Positions 11,935-22,338 of a stretch of DNA of 64,000 nt are shown piece after piece. The translations under genes were made by a program, and so were the position numbers. The notes beneath the pieces were generated by a model, which had not been told where the DNA came from, did no database searches, and worked only from the letters and a program-made list of their open reading frames with translations. The stretch lies in NCBI GenBank assembly GCA_001599815.1, contig BCIA01000005.1, positions 4,224,472 to 4,288,471 on the forward strand, written 5' to 3'. This DNA comes from Furcasterigmium furcatum (Eukaryota > Ascomycota > Sordariomycetes > Glomerellales > Plectosphaerellaceae). Position 1 is the first letter of the stretch, and every line of letters begins with the position of its first letter.

Positions 11935-11952
11935 GCGGGTACCCGTACCCGC
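11935..11952. promoter_or_regulatory. Palindromic operator 2, GCGGGTAC-CC-GTACCCGC
   Basis: The arms are identical to operator 1 but the centre is CC instead of GA. Conservation of the arms with a changed centre is what selection on a dimer-binding site would leave. It sits near the middle of the MFS/amidohydrolase intergenic region. Confidence 0.75.
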
Positions 11953-12082
11953 CCTCTATCTCGAAGAGCCCGACTCCATGGACCATGGGGCGTATCGCGT
12001 GACTCGTGTCAACCCTCCACAGTTCCCAAGATTCACAGTGGAGTGCACCTGATAAGCACGATGTGTGGGAGATAGCTGGGGA

Positions 12083-12098
12083 CGGGTACGAGTACCCG
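12083..12098. promoter_or_regulatory. Palindromic operator 3, CGGGTAC-GA-GTACCCG
   Basis: This is a perfect 16-bp palindrome with the same core as operators 1 and 2; the outermost pair is not matched. It lies about 230 bp upstream of the amidohydrolase ATG at 12331. Confidence 0.75.
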
Positions 12099-12330
12099 CA
12101 CCTGGTTTGCTTGCCCACGGATCATCACACGATCTCCGTACCAAGTCAATATCGGGGCACCAGAGCTGCAAAATGGGTGCCCTGGCTTAGTGCCGTCATG
12201 GAGACTTGGCCAAGCAGGAATCGTGGGTCGACCGCCCATACCTATAAAGAATCTACTTGTGCCGTACTCTCGCGCGGTGCCTGAAGGGTTCCAGCACATC
12301 ACGCGTCTGTCTCTCTACCATCCATACATC

Positions 12331-13650
12331 ATGAGTGTCATTCATCAGCCCGTCCCTCCGCTGGGCTCCATCCTCGTCCCCTGGAAGCGGACGCCCCAGA
12401 ACACATACAAGATCATCAACGCCAACGTCATCGAGCCCGTCGAAGGGGTGGTCATCAAGAATGCCACCGTCAGGATTGCCGCAGGACGTGTCGAATCCGT
12501 GCAAACTGGCGGGGAGCCCGCGGCGGCGGTCCAGGGGGAGATCGAGGTCGACCTCAAGGGCAAATACCTCTGCCCCGGCCTCATCGACTGCCACGTACAT
12601 CTGGCTGCCGTCCCCGGCGAGACGTCTCTCAAGATCATGAAGGAGTTGAGCCCCGCTCAGGTCCATCTCCGCCAGCCGTTCCTCTGTCAGGCCATCCTCT
12701 CGCGAGGCTTCACCACTGTTAGGGACTGTGGCGGCGCATCCCAAGCGCTTAAGGAGGCCATAGAGCAGGGGATACATGCCGGGCCTCGGCTGTTCTTCGC
12801 AGGCCACGCACTCTCCCAGACGGGGGGTCACGGAGACCAGCGTGGATGCCACGACGACCACGTCTACTGCGGCGGCTCGCTGTCGGCGTATCACCGGATC
12901 GTTGATGGCGTTGCGGAATGCCTCAAGTTTACCAGGGACGAGCTGAGAATGGGCGCCGATTTCATCAAGATCATGGGCGGTGGTGGCGTCGCGAGCCCTA
13001 CAGACCGCATCGAGCATGTCCAGTTCACCGACGAGGAGATCAAGGCCATCGTCACGGCGGCTTCCAACGCCGGAACCTACGTCACGGCTCACGCGTACAC
13101 GCCTGACTCCATCCTGCAGGCCATTCGCCAGGGCGTTCGCGGTATCGAACACGGGAACCTCATCGACGCGGCCACCGCGAAGGAGATGGCGGAGAGAAAC
13201 GTATATCTCACGCCGACGCTGGTGGCGTACGCGACCATGGCGAACACGGCATACGAATCCTTCATGCCAAAGGTGAACAGGGACAAGACCCTGGAGGTCC
13301 TGGCCGAGGCCTTCAACGGGCTGAGGCTGGCCAAGGAGGCCGGGGTCAAGATGGTCTTCGGCACCGACCTCCTCGGGCCCTTCCAGTTCAACCAGAACCA
13401 CGAGTTCGTCCTGCGCAGCAGGGTCCTGTCGGCCGTGGACATCCTGCGCAGCGCGACCGTCACGGCTGCCGATTTGCTGGGCAAGCAGGACTTCCTCGGC
13501 CAGATTAAGCCGGGCTTTGCGGCCGACTTCATTGTCCTCGAGGGCAACCCGTTGGAGGACATTTGCATCTTGGACAAGATGGAGGACCAGCTCTTGGCTG
13601 TCGTGCAGGATGGCCGTGTTATTACTTCCAAGGTAGCCAATCTAGGTTAG
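12331..13650 (+). CDS. Metal-dependent amidohydrolase (imidazolonepropionase/prolidase-like superfamily)
   Basis: A single exon encodes 439 aa from the ATG at 12331; an in-frame ATG at 12190 would add 47 unconserved residues inside the promoter. Metal-site motifs of the amidohydrolase superfamily are in order: HxH in GLIDCHVHL (residues about 84-92), the lysine in FIKIMGGGG that would be carboxylated, the histidine of VTAHAY, the histidine of GIEHGNLID and the aspartate of FGTDLLGP. A composite beta-sandwich tail ends in GFAADFIVLEGNPLEDI. The closest families I know are cyclic imidate/amide hydrolases and peptidase-like members that include fungal amide-cleaving enzymes. It hydrolyses a C-N bond of an unknown amide or lactam and is probably cytosolic, since no signal peptide is evident. 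It shares its promoter with the divergent MFS transporter. Confidence 0.85.
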   Translation: MSVIHQPVPPLGSILVPWKRTPQNTYKIINANVIEPVEGVVIKNATVRIAAGRVESVQTGGEPAAAVQGEIEVDLKGKYLCPGLIDCHVHLAAVPGETSLKIMKELSPAQVHLRQPFLCQAILSRGFTTVRDCGGASQALKEAIEQGIHAGPRLFFAGHALSQTGGHGDQRGCHDDHVYCGGSLSAYHRIVDGVAECLKFTRDELRMGADFIKIMGGGGVASPTDRIEHVQFTDEEIKAIVTAASNAGTYVTAHAYTPDSILQAIRQGVRGIEHGNLIDAATAKEMAERNVYLTPTLVAYATMANTAYESFMPKVNRDKTLEVLAEAFNGLRLAKEAGVKMVFGTDLLGPFQFNQNHEFVLRSRVLSAVDILRSATVTAADLLGKQDFLGQIKPGFAADFIVLEGNPLEDICILDKMEDQLLAVVQDGRVITSKVANLG

Positions 13651-14321
13651 GTATACATAGATATATACCGGCTTTGCCGTGATATGCCTCCATTCCCCTT
13701 GGGGACGATTCCAGGTCGGCCCGGAGCACCGGAGGCAACCTGCTACGCTAAGATTTTCAAAGGTTGTATAGGTGTAGATAGACGGAAGAGGAATGTCACG
13801 AACGTCTGATTCGTTCCAAAGACTGACAGGGTGTAGTGCCGAATAACAGGCCTGGGTCGGGCTCACGAAGGCGTCGCGTGGTCGCCGAGTCGCCGGGAGG
13901 CCTGTTCGTATTCGTAGACTTTTCCTGGGGGGTGAGCTGCTATAGTAATAATACTATTCTAAATTCTTTTTTACTTGTATATAACATGGTGTAACTAGAT
14001 ATTTCGTGGCCTGGGCACCGTATTTCGAAAGGCCCGGGCGTTGCGTCGGCTAAAAATTGCGACGCCGCCGAACCAATCGCCGGGATGCCGAGTCGCTCCG
14101 ACCGGCCGGTGCGAGCCATATCGGGCGGTTCTTTTCACCCAAATAGGAAAGACAGGTCTCTGCCAGGACTGATTTCGCCGAACAGAACTCGGGTCAGCAG
14201 TCAGGAGTCAGGAGTCAGGAGTCGGGAATACCGAGCCCCTGTCGCTCCTCTGGGGTACAAACACCACAAACCTCGCGCCTCCTGACACGTCCCTGGATAA
14301 CACCAGCAGCACCTATCCACG
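13651..14321. promoter_or_regulatory. Promoter region of the CoA-transferase gene
   Basis: This holds the 3' end of the amidohydrolase transcript and the CoA-transferase promoter. An AT-rich stretch lies near 13935-14000. TCGCCGA and TCGCCGG follow each other at 13882-13896, and AATCGCCGG lies at 14075-14083, about 240 bp before the ATG. These resemble the AAATCGCCGA motif of the other cluster promoters but are not exact. A short tandem repeat (GTCAGGA, three units) is at 14200-14220. Confidence 0.5.
14200..14223. repeat. Short tandem repeat, GTCAGGA x3
   Basis: Three head-to-tail 7-bp units and the first bases of a fourth lie in the 5' region of the CoA-transferase gene, about 100 bp before its ATG. 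It is a simple repeat with no evident function. Confidence 0.8.
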
Positions 14322-15874
14322 ATGCTCGGCCACCAGCTTCTCCCTGTTCTCTCGAGATCGTTTCGGAACAGCCTTCGAAATGTTGGTGCGATCCACTCAA
14401 GCCGAGCATGGAGCTCGACGTCGTCGGAGGGTCAACCCCTCCCCCTTGAGGGTATTCGTGTCCTGGACATGACGCGGGTCCTTGCTGGAGTGAGTTTAAT
14501 ATCTCTGCCCCCCATCACTCCGTCACTCAAAATAACACTTTCAGCCGTACTGTACCCAAATACTGGGTGATCTGGGGTCTGCTCTCGCCACATAGACGCG
14601 GCTGGTACTGTGACTGACTGGAGCAGTGCTGAGGTCCTCAAAATCGAGCATCCGACTCGAGGTGACGATACTAGAGCCTGGGGGCCTCCCTTTGCCCCGT
14701 ATACCCCGAGCTCCACGAAGCAAGGCCCCGGAGAGTCCGCCTACTTCTTAGCTGTATGTTGCCCAAGTTCCGTGGTCACGGATGCGTGCGTCGTCAAGTA
14801 ACACGGGTATACAGGTCAATCGAAACAAGAAGTCGCTAGGTCTCAACTTCCAGAGCTCACACGGAACCGAAATTATCCATCAACTTGTATCCAAGAGCGA
14901 CATCCTCGTGGAGAATTATCTCCCAGGGACCCTTGCCAAGTATAAGCTGGACTACGGCACCCTGAAAACCATCAACCCTTCTCTGATCTACGTATCGATA
15001 ACTGGGTATGGGCAGACGGGACCTTACTCTCAACGAGCTGGCTATGATGTAATGGTCGAAGGAGAGTTTGGTCTCATGCACATTACCGGCAACCGAGACG
15101 GGCCACCAGCAAAGGTTGGCGTGGCCGTGACTGATCTTACCGCCGGTCTCTACGCCAGTAACAGCGTCATGGCTGCTCTGCTCTCCAGACAACGGACTGG
15201 CAGGGGGCAGCACATTGACGTGGCCCTTAGCGACTGCCAGCTAGCTACCCTAGCGAACATTGCCAGCAGCTGTCTCATCAGCGGAGAGAGGGACTCCGGC
15301 AGATGGGGAACGGCACACCGTAAGTCCACCAGACTGCAAGCAAGGACCAAAAGCTTACTATTTAGCGTCCATCGTGCCATATCGTTCCTTTGAGACGAAG
15401 GACAGTCAGATACTCTTTGGCGGCGGAAACGACAAGTTGTTCGGCATTCTTTGCAACGGCCTTGGCAAGCCTCAGTGGAAAGACGATCCCAAGTACGTCA
15501 CAAATTCCCAGCGAGTACACAACAGGGCAGAGCTCGAGAAAGAAATCGAAAGGATCACCATGACGAGAACGACACATGAATGGTCTAAGGTATTTGAGGG
15601 CACGGGTCTTCCATGTGCCCCCGTCAACGATGTTCAGGACGCCCTCGATCACGACCATACCAAGGCAAGGGGGATGGTGGTGGAAGTAGAACATCCGTAC
15701 TGTGGAAAGATCAAGCTGGTTGACTCTCCAGTCAAATATCTGGAAGGGCAGCAACCTAAGATCAGGAGCGCACCCCCCGTTCTAGGGCAACACTCGTCTG
15801 AGATTCTGTCGGCGTATTTGGGCAAGTCGGAGGCTGCCATTGCCGAGTTGCGTAACAAGGGGGTGGTCAAATAG
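14322..15874 (+). CDS. Class III CoA-transferase, probable mitochondrial succinyl-CoA:glutarate CoA-transferase
   Basis: The gene model is join(14322..14489,14545..14576,14627..14753,14815..15319,15366..15874), 446 aa. The N-terminus is rich in Arg and Ser without acidic residues (SRSFRNSLRNVGAIHSSRAW), as in a mitochondrial presequence. CaiB/SUGCT-family motifs follow: LEGIRVLDMTRVLAG, YCTQILGDLGAEVLKIEHP, VNRNKKSLGLNF, LVENYLPGTL, GYGQTGPYSQRAGYD, GRGQHIDVALSD (the Asp is expected to form the acyl anhydride), TAHPSIVPYRSF and GLPCAPVND. Human SUGCT moves CoA from succinyl-CoA to glutarate. The same role is supported here by the nearby glutaryl-CoA dehydrogenase and succinyl-CoA ligase. The second intron uses a weak GTCTGC donor, chosen because it alone rebuilds GDLGAEV. 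The gene converges on the aldehyde dehydrogenase with 91 bp between stops. Confidence 0.87.
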
Positions 15875-15965
15875 TTCTGCCCGGTCGAACACACGTCTGA
15901 AAGCTTTTGAAACCTGCCATTCTATCTATGGTCTAAAGACGGGCGTCTCCTCCATTTGAGAGTCC

Positions 15966-17715
15966 CTAGCCAATGTTGGTCATGATCATCTTGGTGACGG
16001 TGAAGTCATCAAGTCCGTGCTTGCTGCCTTCCCGGCCATAACCACTCTGCTTGACGCCGCCGAAGGGCGCAGCAACGTCGCTGACGAGGCCTATCAGCAA
16101 GTAAAAAGATGCGTCAGTGGCCCAGTGCCCCAAGAAAAGGAGTTGCCGTGATGAATAACGTACCGCAGTTCACTCCAACCATCCCGACCTCGAGCGCCTC
16201 GGCAACCCGCCAGCAACGACCGACATCTCTGCTGTAGAAGTAGCCAGCCAGGCCAAACTCGGAGTCGTTTGCCAAAGAAATGACGTCTTGCTCATCTTTA
16301 AAGGGATAGAATGCTGCGACGGGCCCAAAGATCTCCTCGGTGCTGCAGCGCATCCCCGGCGTCATGTTGGTCAGGAGAGTAATGTCGTAGAAGTTGGGAC
16401 CGAGTTGGGACAACCTCCGACCCCCAGCCACAACTGTCGCCCCGTGACTGACGGCATCGTCGACGAGGGAAGCGACTTTATCTGCTGCTCTGGTATGGAT
16501 AAGGGGTCCGTGGGTGGTTCCCTGGGCCATGCCGTCGCCGACCTTGAATCCCTTCAGAGACTCTTTGACCATGGCAACAAACTTGTCGTGGATGCTATCC
16601 TGGACATAAACGCGGTTGGCGCAGACGCACGTCTGCCCAGAGTTACGGAACTTGCTGATACCGAGGCCCTTGACGGCTTCTTCGAGATCCGCGTCTTCGA
16701 ACACGATAAAAGGGGCATTCCCACCCAGCTCGAACGACGTCTTCTTCATGGTCGAAGAGCACTGTCTGAGGAGGAGCTTCCCGACCGGCGTGGATCCGGT
16801 GAACGAGAACTTTTTGATGATCGGGTGTGTCGTCAGGACCTCTCCAACAGCTTGGGTGTTCAAAGACGCAGTTACGACGTTGAGGACGCCAGGGGGGAAC
16901 CCGGCTCGAGATGCGAGCTCAGCCAGGGCCAGCGCCGTCAGAGGGGTCTCTGCCGGGGCTTTGATGATGACAGAGCAGCCAGCTGCGAGCGCTGGGGCCG
17001 CTTTTCGGGTGATCATGGAGGCGGGAAAGTTCCATGGGGTGATGAGACCACAAGCTCCGACGGGCTCCTTCACGGTGACGATCCGGCAATCTGGGTTGGT
17101 AGCCCGCATAGAGTCACCATCCATCCGAGGTGCCTCTTCCGCGAACCAGCCGAGGAAGGAGGCGCCAAAGATAACCTCGCCCTTGGCCTCGGCAAGGGGT
17201 TTCCCGTTCTCTGAGGTGATGATACGCGCAATATCATCAGCATTCTCTACGAGGAGCTCATACCACTTGAGCAGAAGCTGGGAACGGTCGCGGGGCTTCA
17301 GCTGGCGGTAGGTCTTGAAAGCTTCTCCTGCTGCGGCAGCCGCGGCCTCGGTATCCTTCGCATCGAACTCGGGGCATGATCCTATAATCTGGGTCGTAGC
17401 CGGGTCTGTCGAGGGCAGATTGCGAGTCAGTGGATAGGCTCTGCCTAAACCCGAGCTCACGGGAGCTGGCTGGGAGGTGGGAACTGTACTGTCAACGTTG
17501 AAGGTCTTGCCCGACGAGGCGCCGATCCACGTGCCGTTCACGTAGCACTTGTCTTTCAGGAGGGAAGGGTCCCTTAGCTGAAAAAAAGTTAGAGTGACGT
17601 CTTCCATTCAACGGACAAATCTGCCCCCGAACTACTTGGTGCTTGCAGCGCCAGAAATGTCCAGAAATGTCAAGAGTCAACATACCTCTTGAAGAAGGCT
17701 GTTCATGATGCTCAT
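15966..17715 (-). CDS. Aldehyde dehydrogenase of the succinate/glutarate-semialdehyde dehydrogenase (GabD/DavD) type
   Basis: The gene model is complement(join(15966..16090,16164..17577,17686..17715)), 522 aa. A 30-bp first exon (MSIMNSLLQE) splices to LRDPSLLKDKCYVNG; the last intron splits a glycine codon and continues into GLVSDVAAPFGGVKQSGYGREG. Class motifs are TPWNFPASMITRKAAPALAAGC, FTGSTPVGK, the glutamate in FELGGNAPFIVF and the nucleophile in NSGQTCVCANR. The doublet CVC is characteristic of GabD-type semialdehyde dehydrogenases. The reaction would be NAD(P)-dependent oxidation of succinate or glutarate semialdehyde. The neighbouring C5 pathway genes favour glutarate semialdehyde, though both are possible. 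No mitochondrial presequence is evident, so it is probably cytosolic. One CGCCGA lies about 150 bp upstream. Confidence 0.9.
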
Positions 17716-18042
17716 TCTGGTGTTTGTGAAGTTCTCTTCCGCAAGGACTGAGCGGAGGCACAACCCATATATGCATCTGTTTTATCATGGTTCTGTGACG
17801 GCATCGTCGCCAGTCTCGATGACCTGCTGACGTGCAGGCCCCAACCTGTGCCTTCGTGAGAGGCGGCGCCGAGCGCGCGTTGTCGAACCAGATTAGGAAA
17901 GTCGACACGCCGCAATCCCCCACAGGCCCCGGCCCCACACCGGGATTGCATCCGGACGACGGAGCCGGTCTGGCGCTCGGAGTACCTACTTGGTCCATGA
18001 CGTGACGACGAGAAGAGGATTGGTTCGTCATCATTTAATTCC
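17716..18042. promoter_or_regulatory. Promoter region of the semialdehyde dehydrogenase gene
   Basis: This is 327 bp between the dehydrogenase ATG and the 3' end of the regulator gene. It contains GGCGGCGCCGAG with one CGCCGA at 17867-17872. No full AAATCGCCGA copy is present, so membership of this gene in the motif regulon is weaker than for its neighbours. Confidence 0.4.
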
Positions 18043-20149
18043 TTAGTACATCAAGTGAGTCGCCGCGGCGTCCATCTCGCGGATGATCCTTTCTCTCGGC
18101 GTATCCCAGGGCTTCGTGCCCCGCTGGGGGACATCCGTCCCGAGAGCAAAGTTCTCCCAGACTTTTTCGGTCGACATCATCATGTGCTCTCTGGAGCTGT
18201 CGGGATATATCCCCGTGATCACGGCGTGCCGCTGCCGCACCCAGTCGCGGTCCCTGGGCGTGAAGGCCTCGCGGGCCGCCATGTAAAACGGGAACGGGAT
18301 GAAGGTGTCCGGGCCGCATCCGAATGGGAGCCTTTCCATGAGCCGGAACATGTGCCTGCGGATGAACTGCACCCGGGCAGACTCGGTCGTGTCGAAGAAG
18401 ACCCGTCGCATCAGCAGGAGCTGCGACGCGAAGAAGAAACATTCGCCGACGATGTCGAGCTGCGCCCGCTTGTCGGATACCTCCCGCGGCGCGCTCCGAG
18501 CTTCCTCGGTGCTCCTGCTGTGGCCTCCAATTTCGGCGTAGTGCTTCTGACCCCATATCCGCATCTCCATCTCCAACTCGAAGGCCGCTGCCTGGACCTC
18601 GTCTTGCGGGGAGCGGCCATGTATTAAATCGGCGCTCAGAGCGCTGATCCGAGCCAAGAAGCAAAGGACGCGTTGTGAGCAGCCGTGGATTTCGTAGAAC
18701 GACGGCCGGCTGTGGAGCTCGGCGTCTTCGTTGGCTTGGTACATGTAGAAGTCGAGGGACGCGATCGGGCGCCGAAAGCGCAGGAAGGAGAGCACGACAT
18801 CGGCGAGCGCAAAGCGAGATACGAACAGACGCGCGAACATGGAGTGCGGGGGCCTGTGCAGGTAGTCTAGGTCCTTTAGGAAGTGGTACGCGCATTTGAG
18901 ATGTACCTCGGCGCTGCCCATGCCGGTCGCTAACGTGGACGACATCTGCATCATAATAGTAGCGAGAGTAACTTCTCGAGGGTTTAGGGTTGAGAATATT
19001 CCCCAGCCCTCCTCGGGAAGGCCTGCTGCTTGCGTGGTACTAGGCGTCGGGTGATCATGTTGGTGTTTGGCGTCTACGAGAAGGTTCAGGGCGGCTTGCA
19101 GAGAGCGCAGTGCCCTGGACTGCCGGGACGACAGGACGTCGGCAGAAATGCGGCCGGAATTGTACAAGTGGCCAGTCGCGACGGAGAGGATGCTGTGAAG
19201 AAGGATGGGGTATGACAGTGAGAGAAAGGCCAGCGTCTGAAAGGGGTTGTGACCCCCGCTGTAGGCGACCATCCCGACAGCGACCTTGTTGATGACTATA
19301 GGCCTAAGTGTTAACCGTGGCGCAACATCAGGGAGCAGGAGCCGGGACGGGAGAAAGGACGGGGGTGGAGGACTTACAGTACGAGAAGGCGACCTGCTCC
19401 CCCGTGGACTGGAAGATCTGGTAGTGAAGGCCACCAAAGGTAGCGTCAATAACCCATTCAGTTGCGTCGGCCGATGTAGCCGTGTCGCTGGGTGACGTAT
19501 CGACATGGCAGGCGGCCGAGGACTCAACCGGGCTGCTGACATTGACAGTAGTTGGAGCTTCAGACGGCAGCTTAGGCGGCAATGTCTCCTCCATGTGACG
19601 CGGCCCTCCGGGACTTCGCGATCCATGCGCCGGAGGGAGCACGAGGTCCGGCGATGCGTAGGTCGAACTGGCGCTGTGAGCGGCGACACCCACATGGGAT
19701 GCGGCTGGTTCTTGCGTGTCTGGTGCCTCCGGGCCGAAAGGATGGGCCAGACTCGTGCTGCTGCCAGTGTTGCCGCCGGCAGTGTCAAGTTCCTCGCCGA
19801 CGGCCTGAACGCTCGTCGCCTCGGACGCTGCGGTGGCAGCACGGGCGGCCAGGTTGCGCGCGGCGGACTTCTTCCCACGACGCGAGTTGGCTCGGGTCGA
19901 GGTGCCAAAGGAGGCAATGCTGCCCGCGTTGGCCCACCTCAGGGTGACGCGGAAATCGCAGTCGAGACTCCGGTCAAGACAAGGCCCGCATGTTGGGCGC
20001 TGCTCGTCGCACTTTTTGTGCCTCTGACGGCAGGTCGAGCACCCTTGACCACACTCAAGTCAGTACCGGCTGGCCGCCGCTGTGGGGGTTAAAGCTCTGC
20101 ACGAACCGCCTCGTGATCTTGGCGGAACACTCGTCGATGGTGGCGCCAT
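18043..20149 (-). CDS. Zn(II)2Cys6 transcription factor (Fungal_trans_2 type) inside the glutarate cluster
   Basis: The gene model is complement(join(18043..19295,19378..20043,20107..20149)), about 653 aa. The zinc cluster is near residues 16-43 (CSTC-x6-C-x6-CGPC-x6-C), after an Arg-rich start RSRGGC that appears when a 63-bp intron is removed. The linker is basic and Ala/Ser-rich. The second intron restores FSYFINKVAVGMVAYSGGHNPFQTLAF, and the rest (LLHSILSVATGHLYNSG, SRALRSLQAALN, ASQLLLMRRVFFDTTESARVQFIRRHMFRLMERLPFG) is typical of Fungal_trans_2 regulators. The first intron has a weak GTTCGT donor, so the exact N-terminus is tentative. It lies between the dehydrogenase and the aminotransferase and is a prime candidate for the cluster-specific regulator. 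A dead relative is at the left window edge. Confidence 0.83.
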
Positions 20150-20556
20150 GATGGTGAGAAGGGCGACGAAGCAATGGAATGATGCGTGCAGGTGGGGGAT
20201 GCAGAAAGGGGGAAATTCTGGCGACGCGGCGCCGGCATTGCCTGGACCCCTATCCGTATTTGAACTTCAGACTACTAACTGGCGTACTAGTAATAATGGG
20301 ACCCCGGACCACCTCCGGGTATTGTGTCCGAAGATGGAAGTTAATGACGCCGGCTGCTGCTACTAAGCCAGAGAGCGGCCTGAATCAAGAAGATCAGCGC
20401 TTCACACCACTCGTCCGTCCGCACTCGACTCGTCCTCACTCTCTGCCAAAGCAGGCCGCCGGCGTCACGCGAGCTGCTAAGGAATTGATCATGCGATAAT
20501 AGTTTCTTTTCTTTCTACTCGCGAGGCGCCCGTCTAATGCTACGCGCGTCTACAAA
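20150..20556. other. Intergenic region upstream of the cluster regulator
   Basis: This is about 400 bp between the regulator start and the aminotransferase 3' end. I see no CGCCGA motif and no gene. An AT-rich patch lies near 20266-20290. Confidence 0.4.
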
Positions 20557-22338
20557 TCACTTGCGGTGGCCGATGGCTGCCAAGGCCCTGTCGAACGCGT
20601 TGATGAGAATAGGAACTGCATGTACCGAGTTAATTAGTGAAGTCCGATGTGCACACAACCGAGAGCTGCTTACCGTGCTGCTCCTCGAATATCAGCATGG
20701 GCCGAAGCCGGATGGACACCGTGCCGCACGTGCCGATGTTTACGCCCTCCTTCTTCATAGCCACGGCAACGGCGGCGGCATCCGCGGTGTCGAACGCAAT
20801 GTAAGTCCTGCGGGTTCTCGTCAATACCTGTACGAGCGTGACCGGCGCTACTTCCGAGCCGCGGGGACTTACCCTGCACCCTTCCCGCGGAGGTTGAAGA
20901 TCAAGTCGGGATACTTCGTCGCCAGCCCCTCCAGCTCGGCGTACAGCAACTGACCGACTCTGACCTGTTTCGGCCCCGTCAGAATCTAGTCGTACATGTA
21001 AAGAAATGATCGTGGGGAGGGGGCCTACGTACGTTCTGCGAGAGGAGGTCCTTGGACAGGATCTCCTCGATGATGGCCTTGGACACAAGGACGCGAGCAG
21101 TGTCGCCCAACCATCTAACACCCGAGGATTAGCGGCCAGGACTTCGTCCATCCTGCATGCGACTTACGTATTGACCTGTCGGTACGGCTTGTCAGGAATC
21201 AGCTTACGGTCGCCGAAGTAGTAGCCGGCCGTCTGGGCTTTCTTAGAGAAGGTGACAATGTCCGGGGGGCTGGAGAGATTCCAGTGCTCGTGACCCCAGA
21301 ACGTTCCGGTAGAGCCGAAGCCTGTGGTTGCCGTCTTAGATATATATTACAGACTGGCAATGATAAAACGGAGCTCACTCACCTGTCTGGACCTCATCCG
21401 CGATCAGGACGACGTTATGCTTTGCAGTGATGTCGCGGAGCCCCTGGAAGAACGAAGCGGAGGCATGATTGTCGCCTCCCTCGCTTTGAACAGGCTCGAC
21501 GATGAGACCGGCCACGGGACAGTACCAAGAGGTGATCAGATCTTCGACAATGCGCAGACAGCGTTTCTCCTCCGGCGTGTTTTCCTCGACATGCTGCTCC
21601 AACGGGTACTTCAGAGCAGGGAAAGGGGCCTTGGGCCAGTTGAAAGCTGGTATATCGAGCTTATGCGCTGCCTTGGAGCGTGTCGTAGATAGACTGCCGA
21701 TTCCACGACCGTGAAAGGAGCCGGCGAAGCTTAGGATGGCGAGATCAGGAGAACCGGGCTGAGAGTTCTCCATGCACGACTCGATATCCTCTTTACTCCA
21801 TTCAACACCCTCGCCACGCTCACGACGTCGGTACAGCATGAAAGACGCCTTATATGCTAGCTCATTCGCCTCGGAGCCGGAAGAGGCGGTGAAGACTTGG
21901 TCTAGGCCAGTGGGAGCCACCTTCAACAGGCTATCCTTTAAGAGCTGGAGCCATTTGGAGTCCGGGAAGAAGCCGATCGAAGGTCGGTTCGCCAGCGCAG
22001 ATATCATGTCCGGCGAGGAGGCGGCGGCAAGAATAGCGGGATGGTTATAGCCGATGGGAATTGACGCGATCTGGGCCAGGACGTCCAGGTAGGTGTTGCC
22101 GTCAACGTCGACGAAACTACACGGCGCTCGCAGGTCTGGGTCAGCCAGCTATCATTCTGAATTGCGGAATCGAGCAGAAAGGACCGGGACGGGCCTACAA
22201 GTTGCCGTGACTCTTTTCATAGTCGATCACGAGCTGCGCGGCACGCACATCATAGACCTCGTTGAGTTCTCTGAGCGCGCTTGCGGTGGCGGGACCGGGC
22301 ACCACGGTGGTGACTGAGGGCTGGACGGCGGCGGACAT
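20557..22338 (-). CDS. Class III PLP aminotransferase, GABA/5-aminovalerate transaminase type
   Basis: Exons on the minus strand are about 22199/22206-22338, 21383 to about 22135, 21168-21321, 21033-21114, 20873-20964, 20674-20807 and 20557-20615, roughly 468 aa. GABA-transaminase motifs are ASIPIGYNHPAIL, ASSGSEANELAYKASFM, SFAGSFHGRGIGSLSTTRS, GLIVEPVQSEGGDNHAS, ADEVQTGFGSTGTFWGHEHW and TFSKKAQTAGYYFGD, which holds the PLP lysine. The reaction is transfer of an omega-amino group to 2-oxoglutarate, giving succinate or glutarate semialdehyde for the adjacent dehydrogenase. The N-terminus (MSAAVQPSVTTVVPGPA) does not look like a presequence. The first intron is unresolved: the obvious GTAGGC donor gives the wrong phase, and the in-phase solution needs a GC donor at 22205 with a CAG acceptor at 22136. 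A full AAATCGCCGA lies about 365 bp upstream. Confidence 0.88.

Noticed and set aside
12253..13401. Long open frame (382 codons) on the minus strand
   Set aside because: It lies antisense within the intact amidohydrolase, has no domain-like sequence, and is explained by GC-rich codon bias of the real gene.
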